Shown piece after piece: positions 7,592 to 15,408 of a stretch of DNA of 36,894 nt. A model generated the notes under the pieces. It was not told where the DNA came from. It was given only the letters and a program-made list of their open reading frames with translations, and ran no database searches. The stretch is taken from positions 1 through 36,894 of IMG/VR virus record IMGVR_UViG_3300015261_000166; one strand, 5' to 3'. The stretch comes from a virus. Made by a program: the position numbers and the translations under genes. How positions within the stretch are numbered: the first letter of the stretch is position 1; every line of letters begins with the position of its first letter.

Positions 7592-8307
7592 TGAGCAACC
7601 AGTCCCCCGCCCTGCGCCACCGCGCGCGCATGCTGGCCGAGCGCACGGCCGGCGCCGCCGCGCCGCAAGGCGTGACCACCGGCACGGCCTACGAGCTGAT
7701 GCTTTATAAATTGTCCGACGACCGCCGGCGCCTGAAAGCCATTCAGTCCGTCGAGCGCAAGATCGAGGTCAAGGCCACCTTGCTGCCCGACTATGCGCAA
7801 TGGATCGATGGCGTGCTGGCGGGCGGCAAGGGCGCCCAGGATGACGTCTTTGCCACCTTGCTGGTGTGGCACATCGACACGGGCGAGTACGAGCGCGCCC
7901 TGGTCATGGCCGAATACGCGCTGGCGCACAAGTTCACCCTGCCCGATACCTATAGCCGCGACATCGCCACGTTGATGCTGGACGAGTTCGCCGAAGGCTA
8001 TTTGCACGGCAAGCTGGCCAGCGATCCGCAGCACGCGGCGCAGGTGCTGGGCACCGTCGAGCAGTTGACGGCCGCCAGCGACGCGCCCGACCAGGCGCGC
8101 GCCAAGCTGCACAAGGCGATTGGCCTGGCCATGATCGCCGTGCTCGATCAGGCCGACGACACGGACATCGCCCCGGCGCTGGTGGCGCAGGCGGAAACGG
8201 CCATGGCCCAGCTGAAACGCGCGCGTGCCCTGTCGGAGTCGTGCGGCGTCAAGAAAGATATGGAACGGCTGGAACGGCGCCTCAAGCGCGCGGCCGGTTC
8301 CACGTAA
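7591..8307 (+). CDS. M: Terminase small (endonuclease-associated) subunit, P2 gpM family
   Basis: 238 residues (P2 gpM: 247). It binds cos DNA and works with gpP in packaging. The start at 7591 is fixed by the one-base overlap with the capsid stop and gives MSNQSPALRHRARMLAER, the family N-terminus. The KVKATLLPDYAQWIDGVL-like segment (about residues 63-75) and VWHIDTGEYERALVMAEYAL (about 93-112) are characteristic. An open frame extends upstream into the capsid gene but is a shadow of it. Confidence 0.93.
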   Translation: MSNQSPALRHRARMLAERTAGAAAPQGVTTGTAYELMLYKLSDDRRRLKAIQSVERKIEVKATLLPDYAQWIDGVLAGGKGAQDDVFATLLVWHIDTGEYERALVMAEYALAHKFTLPDTYSRDIATLMLDEFAEGYLHGKLASDPQHAAQVLGTVEQLTAASDAPDQARAKLHKAIGLAMIAVLDQADDTDIAPALVAQAETAMAQLKRARALSESCGVKKDMERLERRLKRAAGST

Positions 8308-8312
8308 AGAGC

Positions 8313-8342
8313 ATCCCCCGCAGCACGGCGGCACGGGGGGAT
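8313..8342 (+). other. Hairpin between M and L
   Basis: ATCCCCCG (8313-8320) pairs with CGGGGGGAT (8334-8342, with one extra G). No T tract follows, so it is not a standard terminator; it may damp or protect the transcript between the small terminase and head-completion genes. Confidence 0.4.
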
Positions 8343-8414
8343 TCTGGCCAACGCATTGGCAACAATCTCGGCCTGATGAACCCTGTCCACCGCCCCCTTT
8401 TGAAAGCGTCCCGT

Positions 8415-8918
8415 ATGTCCTTCATGGCCCTGCCCCCGTCCATCCCTCCCGGCACCACCCCGGTGCTGCCGACGCCTGCCCCCGGCATCATCGAGAACGA
8501 CGGCTGGTTTCCCGATATTGCCCTCACCGACATGCGCGACGCCATGCGCCTGGACGGCACCGTTACCGACGCGCGCCTGGTGCAAGCCGTGGTGGACGCC
8601 ATCCTGCACGTCAACCGCGAACTGGCCGACTGGCAGGGCAAGCAGGCGGCTACCGGCATCACCGCCCTTGTGGAGGTGCCGGCCACGCGCATCAACCGCG
8701 AATCGCGCTTGCTGGCGCAGTACCGGCGCGCCGTCTACAGCACGGCGAAAGCCGATCTGATCGAGCGTTACCGCGACTACGACAGCACGGCCACGTCCGT
8801 CAGCGACAAGAAAAGCATGGAATGGCTGGACGAGGCGCCCGGCGCGCAGCGGCGCAATGCGCAATGGGCCATCGCCGATATGGTCGGACGCACGCACCTC
8901 ACCGTGGAGCTGATCTGA
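8415..8918 (+). CDS. L: Head completion/stabilisation protein (P2 gpL family)
   Basis: 167 residues (P2 gpL: 169). It binds the filled head at the portal connector before tail joining. The ATG at 8415 gives the family length; earlier Met codons at 8241 and 8376 lie in sequence that looks non-coding. Characteristic blocks are IENDGWFPDIALTDMRDAMRLDGTVT and the C-terminal MEWLDEAPGAQRRNAQWAIADMVGR, which match the gpL pattern of an aspartate-rich start and a conserved RRxxxWAIxD end. The stop overlaps the gpX start (TGATG inside CTGATG). Confidence 0.92.
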   Translation: MSFMALPPSIPPGTTPVLPTPAPGIIENDGWFPDIALTDMRDAMRLDGTVTDARLVQAVVDAILHVNRELADWQGKQAATGITALVEVPATRINRESRLLAQYRRAVYSTAKADLIERYRDYDSTATSVSDKKSMEWLDEAPGAQRRNAQWAIADMVGRTHLTVELI

Positions 8919-9127
8919 TGCAGGTACGCACGCAGCAGCACGACACGGTGGACGCCCTGGTGTGGCGCTACCTAGGCGACGGCGCGGGATATGTCGAGCA
9001 AACCCTGGAAATCAATCCGGCGCTGGCGCGCCACGGCGCCGTGCTGCCTGCAGGCCTTGTCGTCACCCTGCCCGAGCCGGCGCCCAGCACGGGCCAGCTT
9101 GCTGACATCGTGCAGCTATGGGACTGA
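8918..9127 (+). CDS. X: Tail protein X (P2 gpX family)
   Basis: 69 residues (P2 gpX: 67). A small tail protein with a LysM-like fold that is needed for tail assembly. Typical blocks are QHDTVDALVWRYLG and EINPALARHGAVLPAGLVVTLPE, followed by the terminal VQLWD. The ATG overlaps the gpL stop by one base. The 3' end runs 10 bases past an in-track ATG at 9118, which is not taken as the holin start because a better start lies at 9193. Confidence 0.93.
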   Translation: MQVRTQQHDTVDALVWRYLGDGAGYVEQTLEINPALARHGAVLPAGLVVTLPEPAPSTGQLADIVQLWD

Positions 9128-9192
9128 TCCTGGCATTCACCCTTTTATTCATCATGAAAAATCTATCACCCCTCTCACCGGAGAATCAAGCA

Positions 9193-9564
9193 ATGTCCGC
9201 AGAATCGTTTGGTGGTTTCGCCACCCTGGTCAAACTGTACGGCTTCAAGGCGGCGCTGGGCATGGTCGGCGCCGCCATGCTGTACATCGTGCTGCCGCCG
9301 CTGAATGCCGACGGCACCTTCAACAAGGGCGAATTCGTCGCGCGCCTGGCCTGCGCAGGCGTGTTCTCGTGCCTGCTGGGCGGCACCGTCTACCAGCTGT
9401 TATGCGCCCAGCTCCCTGCCATCGGCGCCATGGTCAACGCCAGCGCCATCGACTTGATCGTCGGCGCGCCCGGCTGGTGGGTATCGCGCGCCGTGGCCCT
9501 GTGGTTCCAGCGCCGCAGCGACAAGGACATCGCCGAGCTGGTCAAAGACGCAAAGGAACACTGA
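9193..9564 (+). CDS. Putative holin
   Basis: 123 residues. It has two or three hydrophobic segments: about residues 15-36 (AALGMVGAAMLYIVLPPL), 46-72 (RLACAGVFSCLLGG through AIGAM) and a shorter one near 80-98 (LIVGAPGWWVSRAVALWF), ending in a charged tail (RRSDKDIAELVKDAKEH). This is a holin-like layout and the gene sits directly before the endolysin. The ATG at 9193 is chosen for GGAGA 8 nt upstream; upstream starts at 9118 and 9154 would add a further hydrophobic stretch (LILAFTLLFIM). It is unlike P2 gpY in sequence and is called from topology and position. Confidence 0.75.
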   Translation: MSAESFGGFATLVKLYGFKAALGMVGAAMLYIVLPPLNADGTFNKGEFVARLACAGVFSCLLGGTVYQLLCAQLPAIGAMVNASAIDLIVGAPGWWVSRAVALWFQRRSDKDIAELVKDAKEH

Positions 9565-10124
9565 TGGCAACCACCGCCAATCCACTGATCGAGCGCACCA
9601 TCGACGCCATCCTGCGCGCCGAAGGCGGCTACGTGAACGACCCGGCCGACAAAGGCGGCGAAACCAATTTCGGCATCACCGTGGCCGTGGCGCGCGCCAA
9701 CGGCTACACGGGGCCGATGCGCGAGCTGCCCGTGGCTGTAGCGCGCGCCATCTACACGGCGCGCTACATCACGGAACCGAAATTCGACCAGGTGCTGGCC
9801 ATCCATGCCGGCATCGGCGCCGAAGTGATCGACACGGGCGTGAACATGGGGCCGCACCGCGCGGCCGAGTTCCTGCAGCGCTGGCTGAACGGTTTTAATG
9901 ACACGGGCGCGCGCTATCCGGCCCTGTTCGTCGACGGCCGCCTGGGCGCGCAGTCGCTGGGCGCCCTTAGTACCTTCCTGACATGGCGCGGCCAGGATGG
10001 CGCCACGGTGCTGCTGCGCGCCCTGAACGGCCTGCAGGCGGCGCGCTACCTGGAAATCACCGAAGCCAACAAGACCCAGCGCCGTTTTCTGTTCGGCTGG
10101 ATCAAGGAACGGGTGGCCATGTGA
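9564..10124 (+). CDS. Endolysin, glycoside hydrolase family 108 muramidase
   Basis: 186 residues. It cleaves the glycan strand of peptidoglycan. The block EGGYVNDPADKGGETNFGIT (residues 20-39) is the GH108 signature, with Glu20 as the expected catalytic acid. The central VIDTGVNMGPHRAAEFLQRWLN matches the peptidoglycan-binding C-terminal half of the family. There is no signal peptide, so export must depend on the holin upstream. Starts within the holin stop (TGATG) with GGA upstream. It replaces the unrelated P2 gpK. Confidence 0.92.
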   Translation: MATTANPLIERTIDAILRAEGGYVNDPADKGGETNFGITVAVARANGYTGPMRELPVAVARAIYTARYITEPKFDQVLAIHAGIGAEVIDTGVNMGPHRAAEFLQRWLNGFNDTGARYPALFVDGRLGAQSLGALSTFLTWRGQDGATVLLRALNGLQAARYLEITEANKTQRRFLFGWIKERVAM

Positions 10125-10633
10125 CAACTAACACCTGGCGCCCGCTGGCCGCTGTTCTCCTGTGCGGCGCCGTCGTCGGCTGGACGGCGCAAGGCTGGCG
10201 CAAGGACGCCAGCATCGCCGAACTGCAGCGGGCGGCCGCTATCCAAACATTCACCGCCGCCAGCGCGCTGGCCCAAGCCACCGCCCGCGTGCTCACCCTG
10301 GAGCGCGCGGCCGGCGCCGCCCTGGCGCAGCGCGCCGACCACCTCACCCAGGAGCAAACCCGTGCGAAAACTGAACGTGACCGTTTCAGCCTTGATGTGC
10401 GCAGCGGCGCTGTGCGCCTGTCAATCCCCGTCGCCAGCGGCCAGTGCGCCGCAATTGCAGATACCGCCACTGCCGCAGGCAATCGGAGCCAAGCGCGCGC
10501 CGAACTTGACCCAGCGACTGCGGCAGCTCTTGACGCCATTGCCGGCGACGGCGACGACGCCACCCGCCAGCTGAACGCCTGCATCGATGCCTACAACCTA
10601 GTACGAGACACCTACCATGTACAAACCGAATAG
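10121..10633 (+). CDS. Rz-like inner-membrane spanin (i-spanin)
   Basis: 170 residues from GTG at 10121, which overlaps the endolysin stop (GTGA). An N-terminal membrane anchor (about residues 7-24, LAAVLLCGAVVGWTAQGW) is followed by a long helical periplasmic part rich in Ala, Gln and Arg (about 30-95), as in Rz/LysB proteins. Together with the nested Rz1 it is expected to fuse inner and outer membranes in the last step of lysis. The 3' end overlaps the start of gpR by 17 bases. Assigned by topology and by the nested lipoprotein gene rather than by clear sequence motifs. Confidence 0.85.
   Translation: MTTNTWRPLAAVLLCGAVVGWTAQGWRKDASIAELQRAAAIQTFTAASALAQATARVLTLERAAGAALAQRADHLTQEQTRAKTERDRFSLDVRSGAVRLSIPVASGQCAAIADTATAAGNRSQARAELDPATAAALDAIAGDGDDATRQLNACIDAYNLVRDTYHVQTE
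10362..10574 (+). CDS. Rz1-like outer-membrane lipoprotein spanin (o-spanin), nested in Rz
   Basis: 70 residues in the +1 frame wholly inside the Rz-like gene. Starts at GTG 10362 with GGAG 8 nt upstream. It has a short signal peptide ending in a lipobox (ALCAC, acylated Cys20) and a proline-rich mature part (IPPLP, TPLPATATTPP), the standard o-spanin form. The nested arrangement is the one known from lambda Rz/Rz1 and P2 lysB/lysC. Confidence 0.88.
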   Translation: MRKLNVTVSALMCAAALCACQSPSPAASAPQLQIPPLPQAIGAKRAPNLTQRLRQLLTPLPATATTPPAS

Positions 10634-11105
10634 CCTGCGCCAGCACCTGGCCGCCGCCATCCCCGACCTGCAGCGCGATCCCGACCGCCTGCTGGTCTTC
10701 GCCGACGAGGGCAATGTGGTGGCGTCGGCCACCGCCTCCCTCTCCTTCGAATACCGCTTCAAGCTCAACCTGATCGTGACCGATTACGCGGGCGACGCCG
10801 ACGCCATCATGGTGGCCCTGATCGCCTGGCTGAAAGTGCACCAGCTCGACCTGATGGCCAACGAGGAAATGCGCAAACACGGCATCGCCTTCGAAGTCGA
10901 TTTTAATAACCATGAAACGGTCGATATCTCGATCAAGCTCGACCTGACCGAACGCGTGGCAGTCAAGACAGGCGAAGCGGGCCGTCTGGACATCAAGCAC
11001 CTGGCCGAGATACAGCACATGCCGGCCTACGCGAACGAGTTCTGGAAGCTGTACGCCGGCGACACCCTGCTGGCCGAATGGCGCACGCCCGAGGCCACGC
11101 CATGA
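10617..11105 (+). CDS. R: Tail completion protein (P2 gpR family)
   Basis: 162 residues (P2 gpR: 155). A tail-completion protein acting at the head-proximal end. MYKPNSLRQHLAAAIPDLQRDPDRLLVF, then FEYRFKLNLIVTDYAGD and HQLDLMANEEMRKHGIAFEVDFNN, are the recognised family blocks. It overlaps the Rz-like gene at its start and gpS (ATGA) at its end. Confidence 0.93.
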   Translation: MYKPNSLRQHLAAAIPDLQRDPDRLLVFADEGNVVASATASLSFEYRFKLNLIVTDYAGDADAIMVALIAWLKVHQLDLMANEEMRKHGIAFEVDFNNHETVDISIKLDLTERVAVKTGEAGRLDIKHLAEIQHMPAYANEFWKLYAGDTLLAEWRTPEATP

Positions 11106-11569
11106 GCGACGACCTGCACGCTTTGGCAACCTGGGCCGGCGCCCTGCTGGCCAAGCTGCAGCCGGCCCAGCGCCGCGCCATCAACCACAAGGTGGCCATC
11201 GACCTGCGCCGTAGCCAGGCGCAGCGCATCAAAGCGCAGCAGGGGCCGGATGGCGCGGCCTACCCGGCGCGCAAGCGACGCAAGGAATTCAAGAGGAAGA
11301 ATGGGCGGATCAAGCGGCAGAAAGCGGCCATGTTCGCCAAAATTCGTACGACTAAGTACCTTAAAATGAAGGTAGCAGCTAACCAAATTGAGGTTGGCTT
11401 TTTTGGTCGAGTGGCACGCATAGCTCACATACATCAGTTTGGAAAGCAAGAACGTATATCCCAAAAAGGACCAATATATAATTATCCTGAAAGACGATTA
11501 ATTGGCTTAAACGAGGAAACTAAAACTTTGATACGCGAATCTTTTTTGCAACACATACAAAGAAAATAG
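11102..11569 (+). CDS. S: Tail completion protein (P2 gpS family), mosaic gene
   Basis: 155 residues (P2 gpS: 150). The N-terminal MSDDLHALATWAGALLAKLQPAQRR and the RSQAQRIKAQQGPDGAAYPARK block identify gpS. The first two thirds are GC-rich like the neighbours; from about 11340 the coding sequence becomes AT-rich (AAAATTCGTACGACTAAG and on) although the family pattern continues (GFFGRVARIAHIHQFG; then P-E-R-x-L-I-G-L). The reading frame is intact, so the 3' third was probably replaced by recombination together with the AT-rich gene behind it. Start overlaps the gpR stop. Confidence 0.92.
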   Translation: MSDDLHALATWAGALLAKLQPAQRRAINHKVAIDLRRSQAQRIKAQQGPDGAAYPARKRRKEFKRKNGRIKRQKAAMFAKIRTTKYLKMKVAANQIEVGFFGRVARIAHIHQFGKQERISQKGPIYNYPERRLIGLNEETKTLIRESFLQHIQRK

Positions 11570-11651
11570 TTTTTTGCACACACTTATTTTTATTGCTTAA
11601 ATTTATATTAAATAACACATCATTCACACATAAATTATAAAAGGCATCCCC

Positions 11652-12635
11652 ATGACAACTATCCATAAAACCTTAAACATACTTCCAAATAAAGACGCTT
11701 CGTACTACGTTTGCACTTGCAATTTGGATGGGCAAATCGCAAAGAGTGTATGGGTAGTCGAAGAAGACAATGCTTTTAGACTGGGTATTGAAGGTGCAAA
11801 AAGCGGTCGATACTTCAACTGCAAAATAAAAGACGATGAAAGTATATTTGATGCGATATCAGAAAAACACATATTTGAAAATAAAATTCCAAAATGCAGT
11901 TTTCATCTAATCAAACAAAAACCCGGAGAATACTTTCCAAGGATGGCTCGGCCAACAAATTTTGATATTGATTCTTCAAAGAGTTACAATCCAGAAAGCA
12001 CAACAAAAAAGGATCTAATTTCTATTGGATTAAGTCAATTAAATATTCTAACCAGACAATTGTCAGATATTTGCCAAACAGTACATCCTAATGATTCGAC
12101 ATTCGATACGTACGGGCACTCAATTCGCAATCTTTTAATCCTTACATGCACCGAGATTGAATCTCATTGGAAAGGGATACTTTGCGAAAATAATTATCAA
12201 TCAAAGCGAAAAAACTATACCACCGAGGACTATATTATATTACGAGATGCGATGAGATTAAATGAATACCAAGTTAGCTATATAAAATTTCCTTGGCTAA
12301 ATACAATGTCTCCATTTGAAAATTGGAAAGAGCCTGAGACGACAAAAACATTGTCGTGGTATGCGGCGTATAACGCAGTGAAACATGATCGGGAAAATGA
12401 ATTTTCCAAAGCAACTTTAAGACATGCATTTGAAGCAATAACAGCTTGTGCGATCATGATGAAAGCACAGTTTGGGGAAAAATTTGACGAATGGAAATTT
12501 TCAGAAGCTGCACGTTTTTTTTCCTTCATTAAATATCCCAGCTGGCCTGAGACTGATATTTACATAGATCCATTCACATCTGCAAGCGATAAAAAAGTTG
12601 GTGAAATGTGGCATCCGGTTCACCACAATAAATAA
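11652..12635 (+). CDS. AT-rich accessory (moron) gene, HEPN-like helical protein of unknown function
   Basis: 327 residues, not recognised as a named family. AAGGC stands 8 bases before the ATG. Residues 1-110 look beta-rich; from about 125 the protein is helical, with GHSIRNLLILTCTEIESHWKGI (about 155-175) and WYAAYNAVKHDRENEFSKATLRHAFEAI (about 237-264). The NAVKHDR segment resembles motifs in HEPN-type and related helical proteins of defence systems, but no strict R-x4-6-H catalytic motif is evident. It stands alone between the tail genes S and V, in the same direction, with very different base composition, the hallmark of a moron. A role in superinfection exclusion or defence is inference from position. 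Confidence 0.8.
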   Translation: MTTIHKTLNILPNKDASYYVCTCNLDGQIAKSVWVVEEDNAFRLGIEGAKSGRYFNCKIKDDESIFDAISEKHIFENKIPKCSFHLIKQKPGEYFPRMARPTNFDIDSSKSYNPESTTKKDLISIGLSQLNILTRQLSDICQTVHPNDSTFDTYGHSIRNLLILTCTEIESHWKGILCENNYQSKRKNYTTEDYIILRDAMRLNEYQVSYIKFPWLNTMSPFENWKEPETTKTLSWYAAYNAVKHDRENEFSKATLRHAFEAITACAIMMKAQFGEKFDEWKFSEAARFFSFIKYPSWPETDIYIDPFTSASDKKVGEMWHPVHHNK

Positions 12636-12705
12636 AAATATTTACAACAACCCGAAAAGTTCTATTCGGCCTATCAAAGTCATTAAGCGCCATATCAACC
12701 CGCCC

Positions 12706-12725
12706 CCGCGTGCATCCGCACGCGG
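12706..12725 (+). other. Stem-loop between the accessory gene and V
   Basis: CCGCGTGC and GCACGCGG form a perfect 8-bp stem with a 4-nt loop. No T tract follows. It marks the return to GC-rich phage sequence 70 bp after the accessory gene and may act as an attenuator or boundary element. Confidence 0.5.
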
Positions 12726-12745
12726 ACTTCGGCAACATGCACTGC

Positions 12746-13405
12746 ATGAACGCCGACCTGTCCGACCTCCTCCGCTTGCTGCAAAACCTGATCCGCCTGG
12801 GCACCATTGCCGAGGTCAAAGGGGCCAAGGCGCGCGTGCGGCTCGGGCCTACACTCACCACTGAATGGCTGAAATGGGCCACGCCGCGCGCCGGCAGCAC
12901 GCGCACCTGGTCGGCACCCACGGTCGGCGAACAAGTGATCGTCTTTTCCCCTGGCGGCGACCTGACGCGCGGCATCATCCTGCCGGCGCTGTACTCGCAG
13001 GCGTTTGACGCGCCAGAATCGAGCGACAGCATCCACACTACGCATTACCCGGACGGCGCCGTGGTGCAGTACGACCATGCGGCCCATGCCCTGACGGCCC
13101 TACTGCCCAGCGGCACGGCCACCATCACCGCCGACAAGGTCATATCGGACGCACCCAGCACCATCTGCACGGGCGACCTGACCGTCATGAAAAATCTGAT
13201 TGTCATGCAATCGACCACTGTGGAAGGCGCCACCGCCCTGAACGGCGGCGTGAACGCCAAGGCCGGCACCGCTGGCGGCGTGGCCATGGCCGTGCAAGGA
13301 ACCGTCAAGGCCAGCGAGGACGTGCTGGCCGGCGCCATCAGCTTGCTCAAGCATCCACACGGCGGCGTCAAGCAAGGTGAAGACCAGTCGGGCGGGCCGC
13401 TGTGA
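12746..13405 (+). CDS. V: Baseplate spike protein (P2 gpV family)
   Basis: 219 residues (P2 gpV: 211). It is the membrane-piercing central spike. The N-terminal half is an OB-fold-like domain (IRLGTIAEVKGAKARVRLGP and later WSAPTVGEQVIVFSPGGDL); the C-terminal half is a repetitive beta-helix-like part with a final LKHPHGGV, whose His-x-His is the iron-binding tip of this family. The start at 12746 (MNADLSD) is preferred by family pattern; GTG 12710 and ATG 12737 are in-frame alternatives. No clear ribosome site is visible. Confidence 0.92.
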   Translation: MNADLSDLLRLLQNLIRLGTIAEVKGAKARVRLGPTLTTEWLKWATPRAGSTRTWSAPTVGEQVIVFSPGGDLTRGIILPALYSQAFDAPESSDSIHTTHYPDGAVVQYDHAAHALTALLPSGTATITADKVISDAPSTICTGDLTVMKNLIVMQSTTVEGATALNGGVNAKAGTAGGVAMAVQGTVKASEDVLAGAISLLKHPHGGVKQGEDQSGGPL

Positions 13406-13749
13406 TGCTGGGCATGCACGCCGCCACTGGCCGCCCCCTGTCCGGGCTGGCGCATATCCGCCAGTCCGTCAGCGATATCCTGACCACGCCCACTGGCTCG
13501 CGCCTGATGCGCCGCCGCTATGGCTCCGAAGTGCCGGAGCTGATCGACCAGCCCCTGAACAGCGCCACCGTGCTGCGGATCTATGCCGCCACCGCCTACG
13601 CCATCCGCTTGTGGGAACCGCGCCTCAACCTGACCGGCCTGCAGTTCGAAGCTGGCGCAGCCGGCGCGGCATCCCTGATCCTCGATGGCATGGCCGATGG
13701 CCAATCTGTCCAGCTCGCGGTCGGCATTGGCCAGGACGGCACGCGATGA
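13405..13749 (+). CDS. W: Baseplate wedge protein (P2 gpW, gp25-like)
   Basis: 114 residues (P2 gpW: 115). gp25/lysozyme-like baseplate wedge component. The pattern HIRQSVSDILTTPTGSRLMRRRYGSEVPELIDQP is the family signature. Starts at ATG 13405, overlapping the gpV stop by one base; GTG at 13402 is an in-frame alternative. Overlaps gpJ (ATGA) at its end. Confidence 0.94.
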   Translation: MLGMHAATGRPLSGLAHIRQSVSDILTTPTGSRLMRRRYGSEVPELIDQPLNSATVLRIYAATAYAIRLWEPRLNLTGLQFEAGAAGAASLILDGMADGQSVQLAVGIGQDGTR

Positions 13750-14648
13750 GCACCATCGACCTGTCCCTGTTGCCCGCACCCAGCATCGTGGAGGTGCTGA
13801 GCTTTGAAGCCATCTATGCCGAGCGCAAGGCTGCACTCGTCGCGCACTTCCCAGTAAGCCAGCAGGAAGCCATTGCCCGTGCGCTGGAGATCGAGTCGGA
13901 GCCGATGGCAAAGATTCTGCAGGAAAACGCCTACCGCGAACTGGTATGGCGCCAGCGCGTCAACGATGGCGCGCGCGCCCTGATGCTGGCCTTTGCCAGC
14001 GGCACCGATCTGGACCAGCTGGCCGCCAACGTCAATCTGACGCGACTGGTCAAGGTGCAGCAACTCGACGCGGATACCACCGTCACCACCGTGGAAACGG
14101 ACGCTCTGCTGCGCGAACGCATCCAGTTGGCTTTTGAGGGCTTGTCAGTGGCCGGCCCGCGCAATGCCTACGTCAAGCACGCCAGGGATGCCGACGCCCG
14201 CGTGGCCGACATCAGCGCCATTTCCCCGGAGCCGTGCGAGGTCGTCGTCACGGTGCTGTCCGCCATCGGTGACGGCACCGCCAGCGACGACCTGCTGGTC
14301 GTGGTGCATGCTGCCTTGAGCGACGAGGACGTGCGCCCCCTGGGCGACCGCCTGCGCGTGCAATCGGCCGAGATCGTGCATTACGCGATCCGCGCCACGA
14401 TTTACCTTGACCCGCACCCGGAAGCCGAACCGATCCTGCAGGCGGCCGGCGAGCGCGCCGCCGCCTATGCCAACGAGCGCCGCCGCCTGGGCCGCGACGT
14501 GAACCGTTCCGCCATCATCGCCGCCCTGCATGCCGAAGGCGTCAAGAAGGTGGTACTGCACGAGCCGGCCGACGATATCGCCGTGGCCGATGTGCAAGCG
14601 GCATTCTGCAACGGCATCGACGTGATCAACGGGGGCGCCCGTGGCTGA
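13746..14648 (+). CDS. J: Baseplate assembly protein (P2 gpJ family)
   Basis: 300 residues (P2 gpJ: 302). It is the baseplate wedge protein that forms the ring around the spike. MSTIDLSLLPAPSIVEVLSFEAIYAER is the family start; LAFASGTDLDQLAANVNLTRL and GLSVAGPRNAYVKHARDADARV are further conserved blocks. Coupled to gpW by a 4-nt overlap and to gpI by an 8-nt overlap. Confidence 0.95.
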   Translation: MSTIDLSLLPAPSIVEVLSFEAIYAERKAALVAHFPVSQQEAIARALEIESEPMAKILQENAYRELVWRQRVNDGARALMLAFASGTDLDQLAANVNLTRLVKVQQLDADTTVTTVETDALLRERIQLAFEGLSVAGPRNAYVKHARDADARVADISAISPEPCEVVVTVLSAIGDGTASDDLLVVVHAALSDEDVRPLGDRLRVQSAEIVHYAIRATIYLDPHPEAEPILQAAGERAAAYANERRRLGRDVNRSAIIAALHAEGVKKVVLHEPADDIAVADVQAAFCNGIDVINGGARG

Positions 14649-15360
14649 TCTGCTGCCGCCCAACGCCACAAAGCTGGAGCGCAACCTCGCCCGCGCCGGC
14701 GCCCTGATCGAGCGCGTGCCCGTGCCGCTGCGCGACCTGGTCAACCCTGCCGCCTGCCCCGTATCGGCCCTGCCCTTCCTGGCCGCCTCGTTTTCGGTCG
14801 ACCATTGGGAACCCACCTGGTGCGTCAGCACCAAGCGCGCCGTGATCCAGTCGGCGTTTGCCGTGCACAAGCAAAAGGGCACCATCAGCGCCCTGCGCCA
14901 CGCACTGGCGCCCATCAGCGCCGGCATCCGCGTGCGCGAATGGTGGCAAACCACCCCGCCCGGCCCGCGCGGCACCTTCCAGCTCGACTTCGATGTGCTC
15001 GATAGCGGCGTGACCAGTGGCATGCACCAGGAAATTGAACGGCTGGTGGACGAGGCCAAGCCGGTCACGCGGCACATGACCGGACTGGCCATCAACCTGG
15101 GCGTACGCGGCGCGGCGCAAGTGGGCGCCGTGGTGCACCAGGGCGACGAACTGACGATCTACGCGCGCACGCCCATCGAGGTGCGCGCTGCCGGGCTGTG
15201 TGGCACCAGCGGCATGGCGCACACCATCGACACCATGACGATTCACAGCCAGCCGCCGATTGACATCCGCGTGCGCGGCGCGGCGCAGGTATCGGCCGGC
15301 ATCCACCAGTGCGATGCACTGACCATCTATCCCGGGCGGCCTAAAGCTGCGCCGGCCTGA
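14641..15360 (+). CDS. I: Tail protein I (P2 gpI family) with C-terminal repeats
   Basis: 239 residues from GTG 14641; P2 gpI has only 176. Residues 1-150 match gpI (LLPPNATKLERNLA, VDHWEPTWCVSTKRAVIQSAFAVHKQKGT). The extra C-terminal part consists of about three 28-residue units: VRGAAQVGAVVHQGDELTIY (from about residue 154), a diverged unit AAGLCGTSGMAHTIDTMTIH (about 182), and VRGAAQVSAGIHQCDALTIY (about 210). Such a repeat tail is absent from P2 gpI. It may be an adaptor to the tail fibre gpH that follows 48 bp downstream. Confidence 0.92.
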   Translation: MADLLPPNATKLERNLARAGALIERVPVPLRDLVNPAACPVSALPFLAASFSVDHWEPTWCVSTKRAVIQSAFAVHKQKGTISALRHALAPISAGIRVREWWQTTPPGPRGTFQLDFDVLDSGVTSGMHQEIERLVDEAKPVTRHMTGLAINLGVRGAAQVGAVVHQGDELTIYARTPIEVRAAGLCGTSGMAHTIDTMTIHSQPPIDIRVRGAAQVSAGIHQCDALTIYPGRPKAAPA

Positions 15361-15408
15361 CGCGCCATACCACCCGCACCACCCTTTCATTCTTTTTTTG
15401 AGGCCCGC

